From Echiichthys vipera (lineage: Eukaryota; Chordata; Actinopteri; Perciformes; Trachinidae): a stretch of DNA of 64,000 bases. This document shows positions 46,495-59,795 of this stretch, in pieces. Location of the stretch: assembly GCA_963691815.1 (NCBI GenBank), contig OY829652.1, forward strand, positions 1,178,890 to 1,242,889. Direction: 5' to 3'. The notes beneath the pieces are model-generated. The model made no database searches. It was not told the origin of the DNA and worked only from the letters and a program-made list of their open reading frames with translations. Position numbers and translations under genes: made by a program. Each line of letters begins with the position of its first letter. Positions within the stretch are counted from its first letter, which is position 1.

Positions 46495-47468
46495 ACGTTG
46501 GTGTTGGTGTGGTGGTTAGCACTGTCGCCTCACAGCAAGAGGGTTCCTGGTTTGAATCCCGGTTGTCCTTCTTTGTGGAGGTTGCATGTTTTCCCCGTGT
46601 CTGCGTGGGTTTTCTCCGGGTTCTCCGGTTTCCTCCCACAGTCCAAAGACGTGCAGGTGTTGGGTTCATTGATGACTCTAAGAGCGTGCTCACACTATCC
46701 TTTTGGCCGCGGCCAAAACCGTTTTTTCAGCTAAAGTCTAGTACCTTTAAGTAGTGTGAGCGCACCCGCTCCGCGCTCAACTGGGGCCAGCTGGCCCTCC
46801 ACGGCCCGCTTGAAATAGGTGGGCTTTAGCGGAGCCGTTTGCACATGTACGAGCACGAGCGTGCGCACGTGTACGCGCACGAGCACGAGCCCTACGGCAG
46901 TAGCGGTATGTGCGCCTGTTCAGACATGTAAATAGAAGGACAGACCATGCGCGGATATTTAACAACAACAACAATGGCGGTGAAAGGTTCACGTTGGTGT
47001 GATGCGGAGGTGGAGTGTTTACTGCAGATTTGGTCGATGAAAAGATTCAAAAACAGTCGACAAGACGCACAAAAACTCCGAGGTCTATGGAAAGATTTGT
47101 AAACAAAGCCACACACACGCGATCAATGCGTGTGACGTGTTACGGCTTGATGGCATGTGGACAGCAAGAAGTATTGGCCGAGGCCCTGGTAGTGTGAGTA
47201 CAAACGGGGCTGGGGCGCGGGGGGGAGAGGGAGGGGGGACAAGTACCCTAAAGTCCGGGTCTCGGTCCGGGAGGATAGTGTGAGCGCGCCCTAAATCACC
47301 CGTAGGTGTGAATGGTTGTCTGTCTCTGTTCGTCTCTATGTGTCCTGTGATAGACTGGCGTCCTGTCCAGGGTGGACCCCGCCTCACGCCCGATGTCAGC
47401 TGGGGTCGGCTCCAGCCCCCCCCCACGACCCCGACAGGGACAAGAGGCTGAAGACGAATGAATGAATG
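46495..47468 (+). mobile_element. Full-length tRNA-derived SINE split by a Harbinger element
   Basis: Head has GTGGTGGTTAGCACTGTCGC (A box) and CCTGGTTTGAATCCCGGTTG (B box). The body runs to GATGACTCTAA at 46681 and resumes at 47292 with TAAATCACCCGTAGGTGTGA, ending in a (GAAT)n tail. Without the 613 bases of insertion plus duplicated TAA it is continuous with the uninterrupted copies at 38573 and 58580. Confidence 0.88.
46682..47291 (+). mobile_element. PIF/Harbinger-like nonautonomous element, complete, TAA target duplication
   Basis: 610 bases from GAGCGTGCTCACACTATCC to GATAGTGTGAGCGCGCCC, flanked by TAA on both sides. The Myb/SANT-like segment is present (CACGTTGGTGTGATGCGGAG region). 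It is more diverged than the other copies, with different subterminal sequence. Confidence 0.88.
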
Positions 47469-49066
47469 ATTCTTTATTTACATACAAGCCTCAAAGAAAT
47501 CCTGAGATCCCAACTGTGTGTTGAAGCTTCAGCTGCAGGGTTCTCATGCTGCAAACCTCCACCTTCATACGACGTGACGGTCACATCTGTCTCAGAGGCT
47601 GCTCTGATTTTGCAGAATGTAGATTTAAGTTGTGGGATTCAAACCAACACGTCCGTAACGTCACACTCCGGCTGACAGGACTTTCATATTACAATCGCTC
47701 CGTCTGCAGCAGCTGCTGCCGTCCTGAAACAAACTGTAAAACTATGATGCACGTTGATCAGTCAAACGGTCGAGGAGAGTCCTCCAGAAACAGCTCAGCC
47801 TGTTCATCAGAGCTGCAGAGAAGCTGCTCATTTAGGTCCACGACAGCTGAGGAGGGAGGTTTTCTTCCTGCGTTGATGTTGGAACCAAACGGCTCCGGTT
47901 AGAGCAGCAAACTCTCTGAACGCTTCACCGGCTCAGTGCGGAGACAAATCTCCCTCTTCTGGACTCTGTATAGGTTTAAATGAGCTTTTCTTCCAAAGCC
48001 TCGCGGCGTGTAGCTTTAAACATTTATTGACAACAGCAGCGCGGCCCGACTCCGCGCGCTGCAGGGTTCTTCCTGAGTGGATTCGTGCGGTGATGAATTC
48101 AGGTCATTTTCACATCAGGTTACATTTGAGCTCGATGTTCGCCGAATGTTTCCCCGTCAGGTTTTTACGGCATTACGCGGGAGATTGATGGATCTCTGTT
48201 CTCGTTGCCTCGCCTGTCTGGGCAGCGTAAAGACTATCTGTCTGCACCCTCCGCTCAATAGGACGGGAGGAAATGACTGTTCGGCCTCCAGAAAGTACAC
48301 CTCGGAGCGGATGAACTCAGGCGAGTCATTATGTCATCGATCCCTGAGGCTTTAACCAGCAGGCAGATCTCACTACAGTCCAGACGCTCCCATTGATCAC
48401 TCAGACCGGCGGTTACATAAGGTGACAAATGATGCACGCTGCAACTGAGGCGCCCTCCGATCTGGACGGGCGGATTCAAGTTGTTTCCCCTCTCAGCTGA
48501 CTGTTGCCCTTCACATGCATTGGTGTCAGACACCACAGGGAAATGAAGGCTTCCAGCGCTACGTCATGTCTCTAGTTTGGTTTTGGGTTGATATCATTTG
48601 TTCCACAGATTTGATGCTTAATTTAACCATTTTTTACGAGTCCAATATTGATCAAAATGGGGGAAAATCCTCCAAAATCCCACATTAAGACGCCCAGACA
48701 TTGACCAATTGGTTGATTGTATGTTTTGTCCCTTGTCCATTGTGTTGTTGTTGTTGTTGTTGTGAATCTCCTGGGGAAACTCATCCGTCCTCTGAACGCC
48801 CTCGGTCTCTAGTTTGTGTTTGTAACATCATGAGGCTGTGATTCTCCTCGAGGTCACAACAGCTCAGTTTAGACGATGACACGTCTCCTCTGGGGACGGA
48901 CGTCATCACACATGAACACGACTGGGATCATTGAGTCCACAAGAGACCAACGACACTTTTTAACACAATAATACGAGTTTTTGTCACAATCCTACGACTT
49001 TTAACTCCGAATATTCTGACTTTTTTCTAAATATGCCAACTTTTTAATTGCCATTGTCCCTCTCAT
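47469..49066. other. (GTT)n at about 48744-48762; no gene recognised
   Basis: Unique sequence. Open frames at 47466-47902 have no recognisable domain. Confidence 0.3.
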
Positions 49067-49822
49067 CATCTCATCTCATCTCATCTTCAGCCTCTGATCC
49101 TGGATCAGGTCTCGGGGGCAGCAGCTCCAGCAGGGACCCCAAACTTCCCTTTCCCGGGCCACATTAACCAGCTCTAACTGGGGGATCCTGAGGCGTTCCC
49201 AGGCCAGTGTGGAGATCTAATCTCTCCACCTGGTCCTGGGTCTTCCCCGAGGCCTCCTCCCAGCTGGACGTGCCTGGAACACCTCCCTAGGGAGGCGCCC
49301 AGGGTTCATCCTTACCAGATGATCCTGAACCACCTCAACTGGCTCCTTTCAACACAAAGGAGCAGCGGCTCTACTCCGAGTTCCTCACGGATGCTGAACT
49401 TCTCCCCCTCTCTCTAAGGGAGACTCCAGACCCCCTCCTGAGGAAACACAGTTCACACGCTTGGACCTGGACCTGGTTCTTTGGGTCCTGACCTGGACCT
49501 GGTTCTTTGGGTCCTGACCTGGACCTGGTTCTTTGGGTCCTGACCTGGACCTGGTTCTTTGGGTCCTGACCTGGACCTGGTTCTTTGGGTCCTGACCCAG
49601 CTTTCATGACCACAGGTGAGGGTAGGAACCAGGACTGAGGGTAGATCCAGAGCTTTGTCTTCCTCAGCTCTCTGTTCATCACAACGGTGCGGTAGAGCGA
49701 CTGCAGCTCCGCCCCCGCTGCTCCGATTCTCCGGCCAAACTCACGCTCCATCGTCCCCTCACTCGTGAACCAGATCCTGAGGTGCTTGAACTCCTTCACT
49801 TGGGGTCAGGACTCATTCTTAA
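49067..49822 (-). mobile_element. RTE/Rex-like LINE 3' fragment, least broken reading frame
   Basis: Full 3' part from the CATCTCATCTCATCTTCAGC tail to GAATGAGTCCTGACCCC. Five 26-bp internal units. The minus-strand frame 49371-49799 encodes the RT C-terminal pattern with the 26-bp repeat read as TQRTRSRSGPKEPGPGQDP. Confidence 0.83.
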
Positions 49823-50761
49823 TATCTAATAATATAATATTGTAAAACTGTTTTAATAGTCAGACTTTGGTGACTTCACAAGAGTCTCATGTTTACATTC
49901 AGACCCGGTTTATGACCTTCAACACTGTTTATGGACCCCAGTCTGCAGAAATATGACAATAGTCCATTTAAGAACAGGCAGCAGAGGATTCTGCGTTGTA
50001 CACGGAGAGAAAAGTCGAACAGCTGCTTTTCTGGGCTCTCAGCGTTGCTTCCAGGTTTTTATTTTATCAATAAAGAATAGATTTTGCTGCAGTTTGATGA
50101 AAATATCAAATGGCTGCTTCGTCTCTGCAGAGGTCTGTGTCATTATTCAGCTCCCACTGCTGAGGCCACGCAACCACTCATGTTCAGCTTCTGTTGAATG
50201 GCGTGCGCATAAAGAAAGCGGTTGCTTCAACTTGTGTCTATATTTAGCCGTACTCTTACCTAATAGATTGGGGATTTCAGAGGATATAAGTGGATAGTTG
50301 GGGTGTGTGATCCATCTGACGCTTGTCTCAGCATCCACTCATTGATGGATGCATCCTGTCGTTGTTATTTCAGGCTGACACATTTACAACACTGCGTTTC
50401 TGTGGTGGTCAGTGCAGACACCCCGAGCTTCAAACTGGGACAGTGGAAAATGTTTGAGGTGATCAGATTTGGGAATGATGACGAGATTTGATTTTTTCAG
50501 GGAGCTGCTGATGGATCAGGTCCGGACAAGTTCCTCCTTTCTAGCACTAAACAGGAGATTGTCCATGTCAGACACTGGTTAACGTTAACGAGTTACATCA
50601 CAAGATTACTGCCATTACATAGTAACATATTACAGAAAGTTACATATACACATGTGGAAATCGAGAACCGAAACCAGAATCATACACATTCAACCTTATC
50701 AGTTCCTTTTATCAATTCTGGCATTTTTTTATGACCGCTGCACGTTGTGCAGTAATGAACT
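49823..50761. other. No gene recognised
   Basis: AT-leaning unique sequence; no supported feature. Confidence 0.3.
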
Positions 50762-50937
50762 CTCATCTCATCTCATCTTCAGCCTCTTATCCGGGGTTGG
50801 GTCGCGGGGGCAGCAGCCCCAGCTTCCCTTTCCCGGGCCACATTAACCAGCTCTAACTGGGGGATCCTGAGGCGTTCCCAGGCCAGTGTGGAGATCTAAT
50901 CTCTCCACCTGGTCCTGGGTCTTTCCCGAGGCGTGAA
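50762..50937 (-). mobile_element. RTE/Rex-like LINE 3' end, short
   Basis: Tail CTCATCTCATCTTCAGCCTC, body to GGTCTTTCCCGAGGC. A deletion is present near CAGCAGCCCCAGCTTCCC. Confidence 0.75.
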
Positions 50938-52767
50938 TCAGGGAAATAAAACGGTATTTTCTCTGTTTCATCACAGATAGAAATGCAGCTGCAGCGAGTG
51001 TCTCACTGTCTCCGTCCTCATTTATATTTTATAAGAAGCCTGAAAAGTCGGATAATAGAAGGGAAGTACGGAGAGGCGTTGATACGAACTGTGAACTGGC
51101 AGGTTCCAGAACGTCGCAGACCTGCACGCTGCAAGTATCTGCAAGTTTCAACTCGACTCGTTGTGAATCTCTGGTCTGGACTCTTACAGACACAACGCCG
51201 TGAATCTCGTCGTCTCTCCAGTTTGACATTTTCGTGTACGTCGGCCTCCTCCTCCTCCTCCGTGCGTTCTCACTCCTCCAGGTGATGTGTAGATGAGCTC
51301 AGGGTTGCAGTGCATTAGTGAAAAAGGGAGCTTATGTGTCTTTTTGTGGCACTTTACTTGTAAACAACATTCAGATGTTTGCATGTTTCGCAGTTATTGC
51401 TCCACCTGAGAACGCTCTCCGCTGCAGCCGTTTCCACCCACTCATTTATAACCGTAATCTTCAGTCATTGGTCGGGTCAAAGCTGCCAAATATAAACCTT
51501 CAACTGAGGAATAATTTAGACTGAAGCACTCTCCTCGGAGCCCGAATGTCATCAGATTGAGTGCCATCAGCGCGGAGGCTGCGGTGGAGACGGAGCAGCT
51601 GGGGAAAGTGCTGCCAGTCGGCCGCTGTAAAACGGTCTGAGTCAGATCTGTGCTTTTAAAAAGCTTTCATGTCCAGACGCATGTTTACACAGTCCTGCGT
51701 CACCGAAACTTCCACGGCTGAATGCACTTGCATGGCTCTCCTTGAAACCTAAACACATGCATTAAAGAAGCTTTTAATCTCAAAGGGAAAGCGCTCCGAC
51801 TCACTTTGAGACACGAGAGTTCTTGCTGGACTTTAAGGCCTCGACCTCGACGAGCGTCTTTTAGATTTTTAAGAAAATAAAGTCGAGTTTTTCGTCCCGA
51901 TAATGGCTCCAATTGTCGCGCAGACGCCTGCCGTGCATGCCGATGACATGTAGCCGAGCAGTAATGAGCAGAGCTTGCGGAGCGGCGCCGGTTCTGCAGG
52001 ACGGTAGCGCTCACAGCAGCCCGGTCTTAATTTCCCTCTAATCTTCCTCGCTCACCTTGGCGCCCGGCTCTAATCACTGCACTGGAGGAAGCCAGCATTT
52101 AAATGAAGCAGCTTACTGGGTGATTAGGAAAAGGTAAATTATTCATTACAGAATGTGTAATCACAGAGCAGCTTTTGGTGGAGGATGAGGGAGTTCTGGG
52201 CCCGCTCTCCTGGAGCGAGACCACACCCCTTCCTGCTCCACTGACGGCAGCCACGAGGATCCTGGGAGATGAAAGGAGCCACTGAGCGCTTACGGAGCTG
52301 TGGCAAATCCACAGGTAATAAACTCCAGGCCTGAGAGCAGCTCGTTAGCTGCTGTTGTGAACTACTCCTCCTCACGTCAGGATTTTCTCTAACGCTGTTA
52401 ATGATGCAGGAGAACTCCCATATTCAGTTTTCACCGTGCATTAAAGCCTCCTGTATTGATCGCAGCAGCTCACTGTGAGGAGTTGTGTCTCATAGTTGTG
52501 GTCAGGACTCCTGCAGGGGGTCACTTCATATGCAGGCGGGGCCGCGGGAGGTTTCTGAGGGCTTTTTCTCTCATGGAGAATGTTTTCTTTAGACCTGAGG
52601 CTGTTTTCCATGAGAGGTCAGTGAAGTGTGAAAGCTGCTGTCAGACTCAGGTGTGGTCCAGACAAAATCTCTGATTCATCGAAAACTGTGTGTTTGCATC
52701 CAGTGGAGCTCTGATTTTATTACACAAGCTCTTTGAGGTATTACAGAAATATGTTTCCTGACTGCGT
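50938..52767. other. No gene recognised; possibly unique noncoding DNA
   Basis: Largely repeat-free. 51530-52150 is even in composition, with no frame showing domain signal. Confidence 0.25.
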
Positions 52768-53560
52768 TTAAGAAAAAATCATCTGTTAGCAGAGCTCAAC
52801 ACACGCAGAGTCGCTAACAGCCGGACGTGGCTAACAGTGATTAGCTCGGGGCAGCACGGTGAAGGCATTCAAAGGTCTTTTTTAACCACTAATGCTGCTG
52901 AAAATAACAGCAAACCTCTGCAGCAGCATGAGAAGAGTCCCTACACAAACAACAAAGCAGCAACAGCGTAGTTAGTGAAGCCAGAGTTTATTAAAGAGTG
53001 TTTTAAAGACTTACCTACTGGCCCCTGTACCAGCTCCTCTCATAGTAAAGTCCATTACAGTGGAAGGAGCCCATTGGTGCTTTGTTGTGTGTGTAGGGAC
53101 TCTTCTCATGTTTGCTGTTATTTTCAGCAGTATTAGTGGTTAAAAAAGACCTTTGAATGCCTTCACCGTGCTGCCCCGAGCTAACCACTGTTAGCCACGT
53201 CCGGCTGTTAGCGACTCTCCGTTAATAGTTGCTACAAGAAAAAAACTGTCTTGATGGCTTATGTGATGTATGTGAGTGCTGTAAAAGACCAATGGAGGAT
53301 TTTACGCCAGAATGACACTGCGTTTAAGAAAAAAAATAATCCTTTAGCAGAGCTCAACACACGCAGAGTCGCTAACAGCCTGACGGGGCTAACAGCCAGA
53401 CGTGGCTAACAGCCGGATGTGGCGAACAGCCGGGCGTGGCTAACAGCCGGGCGTGGCTAACAGCCGGACGTGGCTAACAGCGATTAGCTTGGGGCAGTAC
53501 GGTGAAGGCATTCAAAGGTCTTTTTTAACCACTAATACTGCTGAAAATAACAGCAAACCT
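52768..53560. repeat. Palindromic repeat with a third, direct copy
   Basis: Left arm (about 52807-52969) and right arm (about 53077-53218) are reverse complements (GAGTCGCTAACAGCCGGACG versus CGTCCGGCTGTTAGCGACTC; GGCATTCAAAGGTCTTTTTT versus its complement). A third copy in left-arm orientation is at 53342-53559. Within it an 18-base unit (ACAGCCGGGCGTGGCTAA type) is repeated about six times at 53380-53485. Confidence 0.85.
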
Positions 53561-55313
53561 CTGTTTGAAAAGTCCTGAAAAAATGATCTTTAGAAAAGAG
53601 TTGGAACCCTGAAACGTATTTAAACCCAAAGATGACGATCTTTATCGTAATTGTGTTTGTTTTGTAATTCACACCATGAACCACATGTTCCTCATGTTTA
53701 CCGGTGGTGGGTTACGGTTAGTGACCCACCCCCAGTTGAATTGGATGGAAAATTCAAGGTTGGTAAAAGAAATTAAGGAAATCTCACAGAGCAGCTGGAG
53801 CGCCCTTGAGCAAAGCACTGAACCTGCAGGAGTGTGTAACAGCTGCTCCGTGCCCCTCAGTGTCTGGCAGCTTCCTTTGGACTGTGCGGAGATCCGTACC
53901 AATGTGAAACACAACGTCCTGACTCAGTGTTTCCTCCAGGAAGATTAAAAAAGTAACAGCCGGCACGGAGCCGAGGAGCAGTCATTAATCAGCCTGAATG
54001 GTTCCTGCTCCTCTACTGGAAATAACCTTGTCTTGTAAGTGACTGCTATCTCCTTCAGTTTATCAGAGGAGGTTAAGTGAACGCTCACCATCTGCGACTT
54101 TTCCACCATGAAACAATAATAAAAGCCCACAAAAAAGGGCTCCGCGCTCCCAAGATCACCCAAAGTCGGCGGTGTTGTTTTAGCCTAATGGGGCCGGTGA
54201 GCGCGAGAATAATTACCTGACGCCCGGAAGGTTCTGCATGAGGAACGGCGGATAAATGTGAGGCTGCTTCTAGTTTTTACTCACCCCGTGCAATGAGCCA
54301 CGGGCCTGAGTCTCAACTCCAAACGTTTGTAATGGGGTCATAATTCATGAGGAAAGCAGCTTTGCTCTCTTGGCGAGTTTATTTCAGCAGCTAACGCGCA
54401 GCGAGAGAAATGGGACGTTTTAAAAGTGGAAGCCATGTAACGAGAGGTGTTAGTTCACTTCAGCCGGCGTCGTTAAGGCTGTTTTCGTGCGTTATTAGCA
54501 GAAAATGAAACGGAGGAAGAGTGGTGGGTAAACACTGGTAATGTAATGGTATTTATAACGACTGCAGATATGATTCTGCGGGGACTAAACGCGCAGTCAG
54601 GGCTCATTAAGCGCAGCGGCTGGGCCTGTTATTTGGTGTTGTTGTTGTATTTCTTGGCGTGTTCGTGCTCGTTCTAAAGTCTGTGATGAATATCAGATCT
54701 TCCTCTCCTACAACATCGACTCGAATCACAAAGCAGTCAGTCATTTGCCTTTGTTTCACTCCTCAAACACGCGGCAGCTTCTGCGAGAGGAGTGATTCTG
54801 CAGCACGCAGGAGTTTCTTCACTCCCGTCGCAGAGTAGCCGAAGATGCCTCTACTCCTCTCGCACGGCTGGTAGACAAGTAAAGCTGCTCCAGTACCTCA
54901 GGGCCTGAATCCTGCTGCTACAAAGAGCCTCATCGAGTCAGCTCATTAATGCACAACCTTAAAGGCAGTGACTGATGGTGGAGAATATTCCGTCGTGTGT
55001 GTGAGCACCACAGTGTTTCTTGCTGGGTAGTTTTAAAACTCTTGCATGAAAAGTGTCACTTTGAATTAAGATGTTTTTGGGTTTTTTTTTAATTGCACAT
55101 GTTCACTCAGCCCTGTCAGCCCCCTGCCAGACATCACAGGAACATAAATGACTAATTATATGTGGAGTTTAGAAAATGGCTGGATGAACCTCGGTACGCT
55201 GACAGATGTCATCGTTCAGGAGGGAAGTATCTGTTCACTGTCGGGGTTTAATTCACGGATTACTGGGAAAGGGCTCATTTCTGTTACTTAAGTTACTGCA
55301 AAGAGTTTTTAAC
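53561..55313. other. Repeat-free tract, possible conserved noncoding DNA
   Basis: About 1.7 kb without recognisable repeats, unusual in this window. It includes GGGTCATAATTCATGAGGAA and AGCTCATTAATGCACAACCT. A retroposon-like phrase (CTTGAGCAAAGCACTGAACC) occurs near 53808. Coding evidence absent. Confidence 0.25.
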
Positions 55314-55323
55314 TAGCCATGAT

Positions 55324-55748
55324 ATCTCATCTCATCTCATCTTCATCCGCTTATCCGGGGTCGGGTCGTGGGGCAGCAGCTCCAGCAGGGACCCCAAACT
55401 TCCCTTTCCCGGGCCACATTAACCAGCTCTAACTGGGGGATCCTGAGGCGTTCCCAGGCCAGTGTGGAGATCTAATCTCTCCACCTGGTCCTGGGTCTTC
55501 CCCAAGGCCTCCTCCCAGCTGGACGTGCCTGGAACACCTCCCTAGGGAGGCGCCCAGGGTTCATCCTTACCAGATGATCCTGAACCACCTCAACTGGCTC
55601 CTTTCAACGCAAAGGAGCAGCGGCTCTACTCCGAGTTCCTCACGGATGCTGAACTTCTCCCCCTCTCTCTAAGGGAGACTCCAGACCCCCTCCTGAGGAA
55701 ACACAGTTCACACGCTTGGACCCGTGACCTCGTTCTTTCGGTCATGAT
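55324..55748 (-). mobile_element. RTE/Rex-like LINE 3' copy with target-site duplication
   Basis: Complete insertion bounded by TAGCCATGAT on both sides (55314-55323 and 55749-55758). Tail CATCTCATCTTCATCCGCTT at left. 5'-truncated just before the 26-bp repeat. Confidence 0.87.
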
Positions 55749-55785
55749 TAGCCATGATGGTCTCAATTTAATACCGCAAATAACA

Positions 55786-55827
55786 ATGTCCAGTTGCTTT
55801 GGACTGAACTTGCTTTGAGGAGAACAT
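55786..55827 (+). mobile_element. Penelope-like terminal fragment
   Basis: GTCCAGTTGCTTTGGACTGA followed by ACTTGCTTTGAGGA matches the segment just 3' of the hammerhead core in the 31-33 kb units. Confidence 0.5.
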
Positions 55828-56799
55828 GTACTGTATGTATAAACCAGTATAATAGGTACATTTTAATATACTCTGTATGTAATACAGGAAATCAGCCTAA
55901 AAGTACTCATCGTCTGTACGTTTTTTACTGTGTGAAGAGTTGACGTGACCTCCGTTTCCTTGATGGTGGGTACTTATAAAACACTCTCAAACATGGAGGA
56001 GCAACAGAAGAAAGTCCAACTCGAGGTATCAGACCCTCAACACTGCCGTTGTTACTTTCCATGAATAAATGTTCCTCCTCTGCTGAGACGACTGACTAAT
56101 TACCCCGTGAGCGATGGTCAGAAATGGCTGCTTAATTGTCCCAGTCTCGCCACATACATCACCGCTCAGCTGCGGAGTAGAGATCGTTACTCTTTGCTTT
56201 TCCGTGCTCAGTATTAACGAGCAGGCGTATTCCTGTGTGCAAAATCATCAGCCAGTTAATCATGTCTGCGGCGGAAGCAACACCCACCTGTGATTGGCCG
56301 GTCGCTGAAGGACGCGGTGATTCACAAACACAAGCGCCCACAATATGACACCCGCAGTCTTTATTATCATCATCTTCTCTGTTGAGCAGCATCTCATTTA
56401 CCGCGCTGTCGCTCTGTGATGAATGGAGGTGTGCGGCGGGGATATTATCCGGCTTCCTGTGCAAGAAACGCGAGAATATCCGCAAAATTAACGACTTGAA
56501 GTTATGGCGTTTATTGGATTGGTCACTACGAACGACTGATGGGAAGTTCTGGGAACGACTGCCACCTTGTCATTTACCGTCTTTGAAATGTTTTATACAA
56601 TGTGTTTGTTTTGTTTGCTGCTGGAGGAGCAGGGTCGTCCCCCGACTATTGGATAGATTGCCATGTCCTGTGGAATCAAATTACCCAGATATGAGGTGGT
56701 ATGACCCGACTCTACCTTCGCGTTGGCTCAGAAGACCAACTAGGCCGTAGGATGATGGAGTATAAAGAGTGACAATGGTGACAATCAGGGAGATCTGTT
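55828..56799. other. No gene recognised
   Basis: Unique sequence; the 122-codon frame at 56382 has no domain signal. Confidence 0.3.
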
Positions 56800-57145
56800 T
56801 ATTGCAGCCCAGGTGAGATATCTAATCTCTGCAGCACGGTCAGGGTCAACCCCGGGGTCTTACCAGTTGGATGTGCCTAGAAAACTTCTAAAGGGAGGCG
56901 CCCTGATCGAATGTCCAAACCACTTTAACTTTGAACTGTACACTCGAAGTCCAGTCTATTGTTTGTCTCTCTGACATACTCCTGTGTCCTGTCTGGTGTC
57001 TATATGTACACTTTGTCCAGGCTGTGGACTGCTGAGCTGATTTTCCCTTCGGGATCAATGAAGTGGTTTGAACTTGAACTGGTCCCATTTGACGTGAAGG
57101 GACAATGGCTCTACTCCGAGCTCTATCTCTGAGGCCGCTGAGATC
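56800..57145 (-). mobile_element. Old diverged LINE 3' fragment interrupted by another retroposon tail
   Basis: GAGATATCTAATCTCTGCAG, GGGAGGCGCCCTGATCGAAT and ATGGCTCTACTCCGAGCTC echo the RTE/Rex-like LINE at low identity. Between them lies a different segment ending CCCTTCGGGATCAATGAAGT, a retroposon-type 3' end. Confidence 0.5.
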
Positions 57146-57146
57146 A

Positions 57147-57233
57147 TTTCAGCACTCACACTGGTCAAAGGAACCAGACTTTTACCGTTAAACCTGTTTG
57201 GGCACGGCACGGATGAACAGTGTGAGTGCGACC
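57147..57233 (-). mobile_element. PIF/Harbinger-like element, short diverged end
   Basis: CACTCACACTGGTCAAAGGA to AACAGTGTGAGTGCGACC, followed by TAA. Confidence 0.55.
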
Positions 57234-57236
57234 TAA

Positions 57237-58067
<831 letters not shown>

Positions 58068-58200
58068 AGTCCTGACGAGGCGGTTTTAAGTCCTGGTTTC
58101 AATTTCACTGGGTGGATTTAATTGAACCAGACAGTTGGTGTGGATGCCGTGTGGAAAGCTATTCCTGTTTGAGACGTTCCCCCTGGATCTGCCTCAACAT

Positions 58201-58203
<3 letters not shown>

Positions 58204-58250
<47 letters not shown>

Positions 58251-58272
58251 TGTGTGTCTGTGTGTGTGTGTG
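58204..58272 (+). repeat. (GT)n microsatellite
   Basis: GT run with two CTGT interruptions. Confidence 0.95.
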
Positions 58273-58579
58273 CTCTTAACAGTGAGCAATTACTCACTTG
58301 GAGGAGCTCCCCCTTTGGTTGTATATTGGCTTTTATTTCTGGAGTTTAAAACGATGAGACACTCGTACTTGTGTGAGGATTACACATTGACATATGTTTC
58401 GCTCAGGGGGGGTGAACCGGAGTTGAACCCAGCTGCACAGATGAGGAAGCAAAAGAAAGTAGGAAGCCTCTTAAACGACCTGTCGACTCCGTTTTATATA
58501 ATTCTTCCTTTCTCATTGTTACGTCCCAGATCGTTTATGTACGTCTTTAAAGGGACGGACGTAATAAAAACAGATGTAG

Positions 58580-58913
58580 ATTCATTCATTCATCTTCAAT
58601 CGTTTGTCCCTGTCGGGGTCGTCGGGGGCTGGAGCCGATCCCAGCTGACATCAGGCGTGAGGCGGGGTCCACCCTGGACAGGACGCCAGTCTATCACAGG
58701 ACACATAGAGACGAACAGAGACAGACAACCATTCACACCTACGGGTGATTTAGAGTCATCAATGAACCGAACACCTGCACGTCTTTGGACTGTGGGAGGA
58801 AACCGGAGAACCCGGAGAAAACCCACGCAGACACGGGGACAACATGCAAACGAACCAGGAACCCTCTCCCTCTCGCTGTGAGGAGACAGTGCTAACCACC
58901 ACAGCACCGTGTC
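58580..58913 (-). mobile_element. tRNA-derived SINE, near complete, internal deletion
   Basis: (ATTC)n tail at left, body as at 14717. Near 58852 ACATGCAAACGAACCAGGAA shows loss of the CTCCACACAGAAGG part. It ends with ACAGTGCTAACCACCACAGC, the complement of the A-box region. Confidence 0.8.
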
Positions 58914-59795
58914 AGATGGTAAATAACCAGAATGCTCTTCGGCGTACAGAAACAGCAGACTCTCTGATGAACCCAGGCCGGGTTATCTTGTACAGAGGAG
59001 GCCACGAGTAACATCAGCACTCTGAGGCGTGAGGCGCTGTCGTCCTCTGACCTGACCTGATCCCACCCCCCCCCACCCCCCCCTCCCTCGAGCCCAGTAG
59101 TTGCTGAGCTGTTCCTGCAACGGCGGCGGTGTCTCTTCAGGGTCACGCGGGGAAGGAGGATGGCATGGGCGCCGCGTTCTTGCTGACCTATTCACTACCT
59201 GCCTCTAATGGGTCATATTTTTGCTCCTGTGGCGGTGACAAATGGCTGCGCTCTAAAAGCCCTGTCCACGGTGCTGAGAGTCAGTTGATGTACGACTGAG
59301 TCCCGCTGATAAATGCTCACCATCAGTTTAAGCGTGACGGCGATTCATCACCTCGCCATGGTTTGGGTCGGGAATCCATATTGGATTTTTAATGAAAGAG
59401 AATATAATACAATTCAAAGTCAATGGGTTTGCCAATGTCCCCGCTCTCAACACACATGCACACACCCATTAAGGTACACACCCCTACACACACACACTGA
59501 AACAAACACTTTGAGATTGCATTGCATTTCCCTAACAGTGTTAGAGCGCCGGCCTCGAAGGGCAGCTGCTGTAATTGTGTTTGTCTCCAGCACATCTCAC
59601 ACTCCTGCTGCCGTGTGAGTCGGACGGGGACACAACAAGATTTATGCTCCACATCCGTTCAAATTAGCGTTTTGCATTTCAAAGGCGGCAGTTTGTTTTT
59701 TCTGTGACAACAGACACATTTTAAAGACACGCTTTGTCGTAGGAAATGTCAGTATTTAAACGAGAAACGATCGTAGTTATAAGACACCACACAGG
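58914..59795. other. No gene recognised; part may be lrrn3 3' flank
   Basis: Unique sequence with C-rich runs at about 59066-59090. 59180-59420 is repeat-free and could be conserved noncoding DNA. No coding support. Confidence 0.25.
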
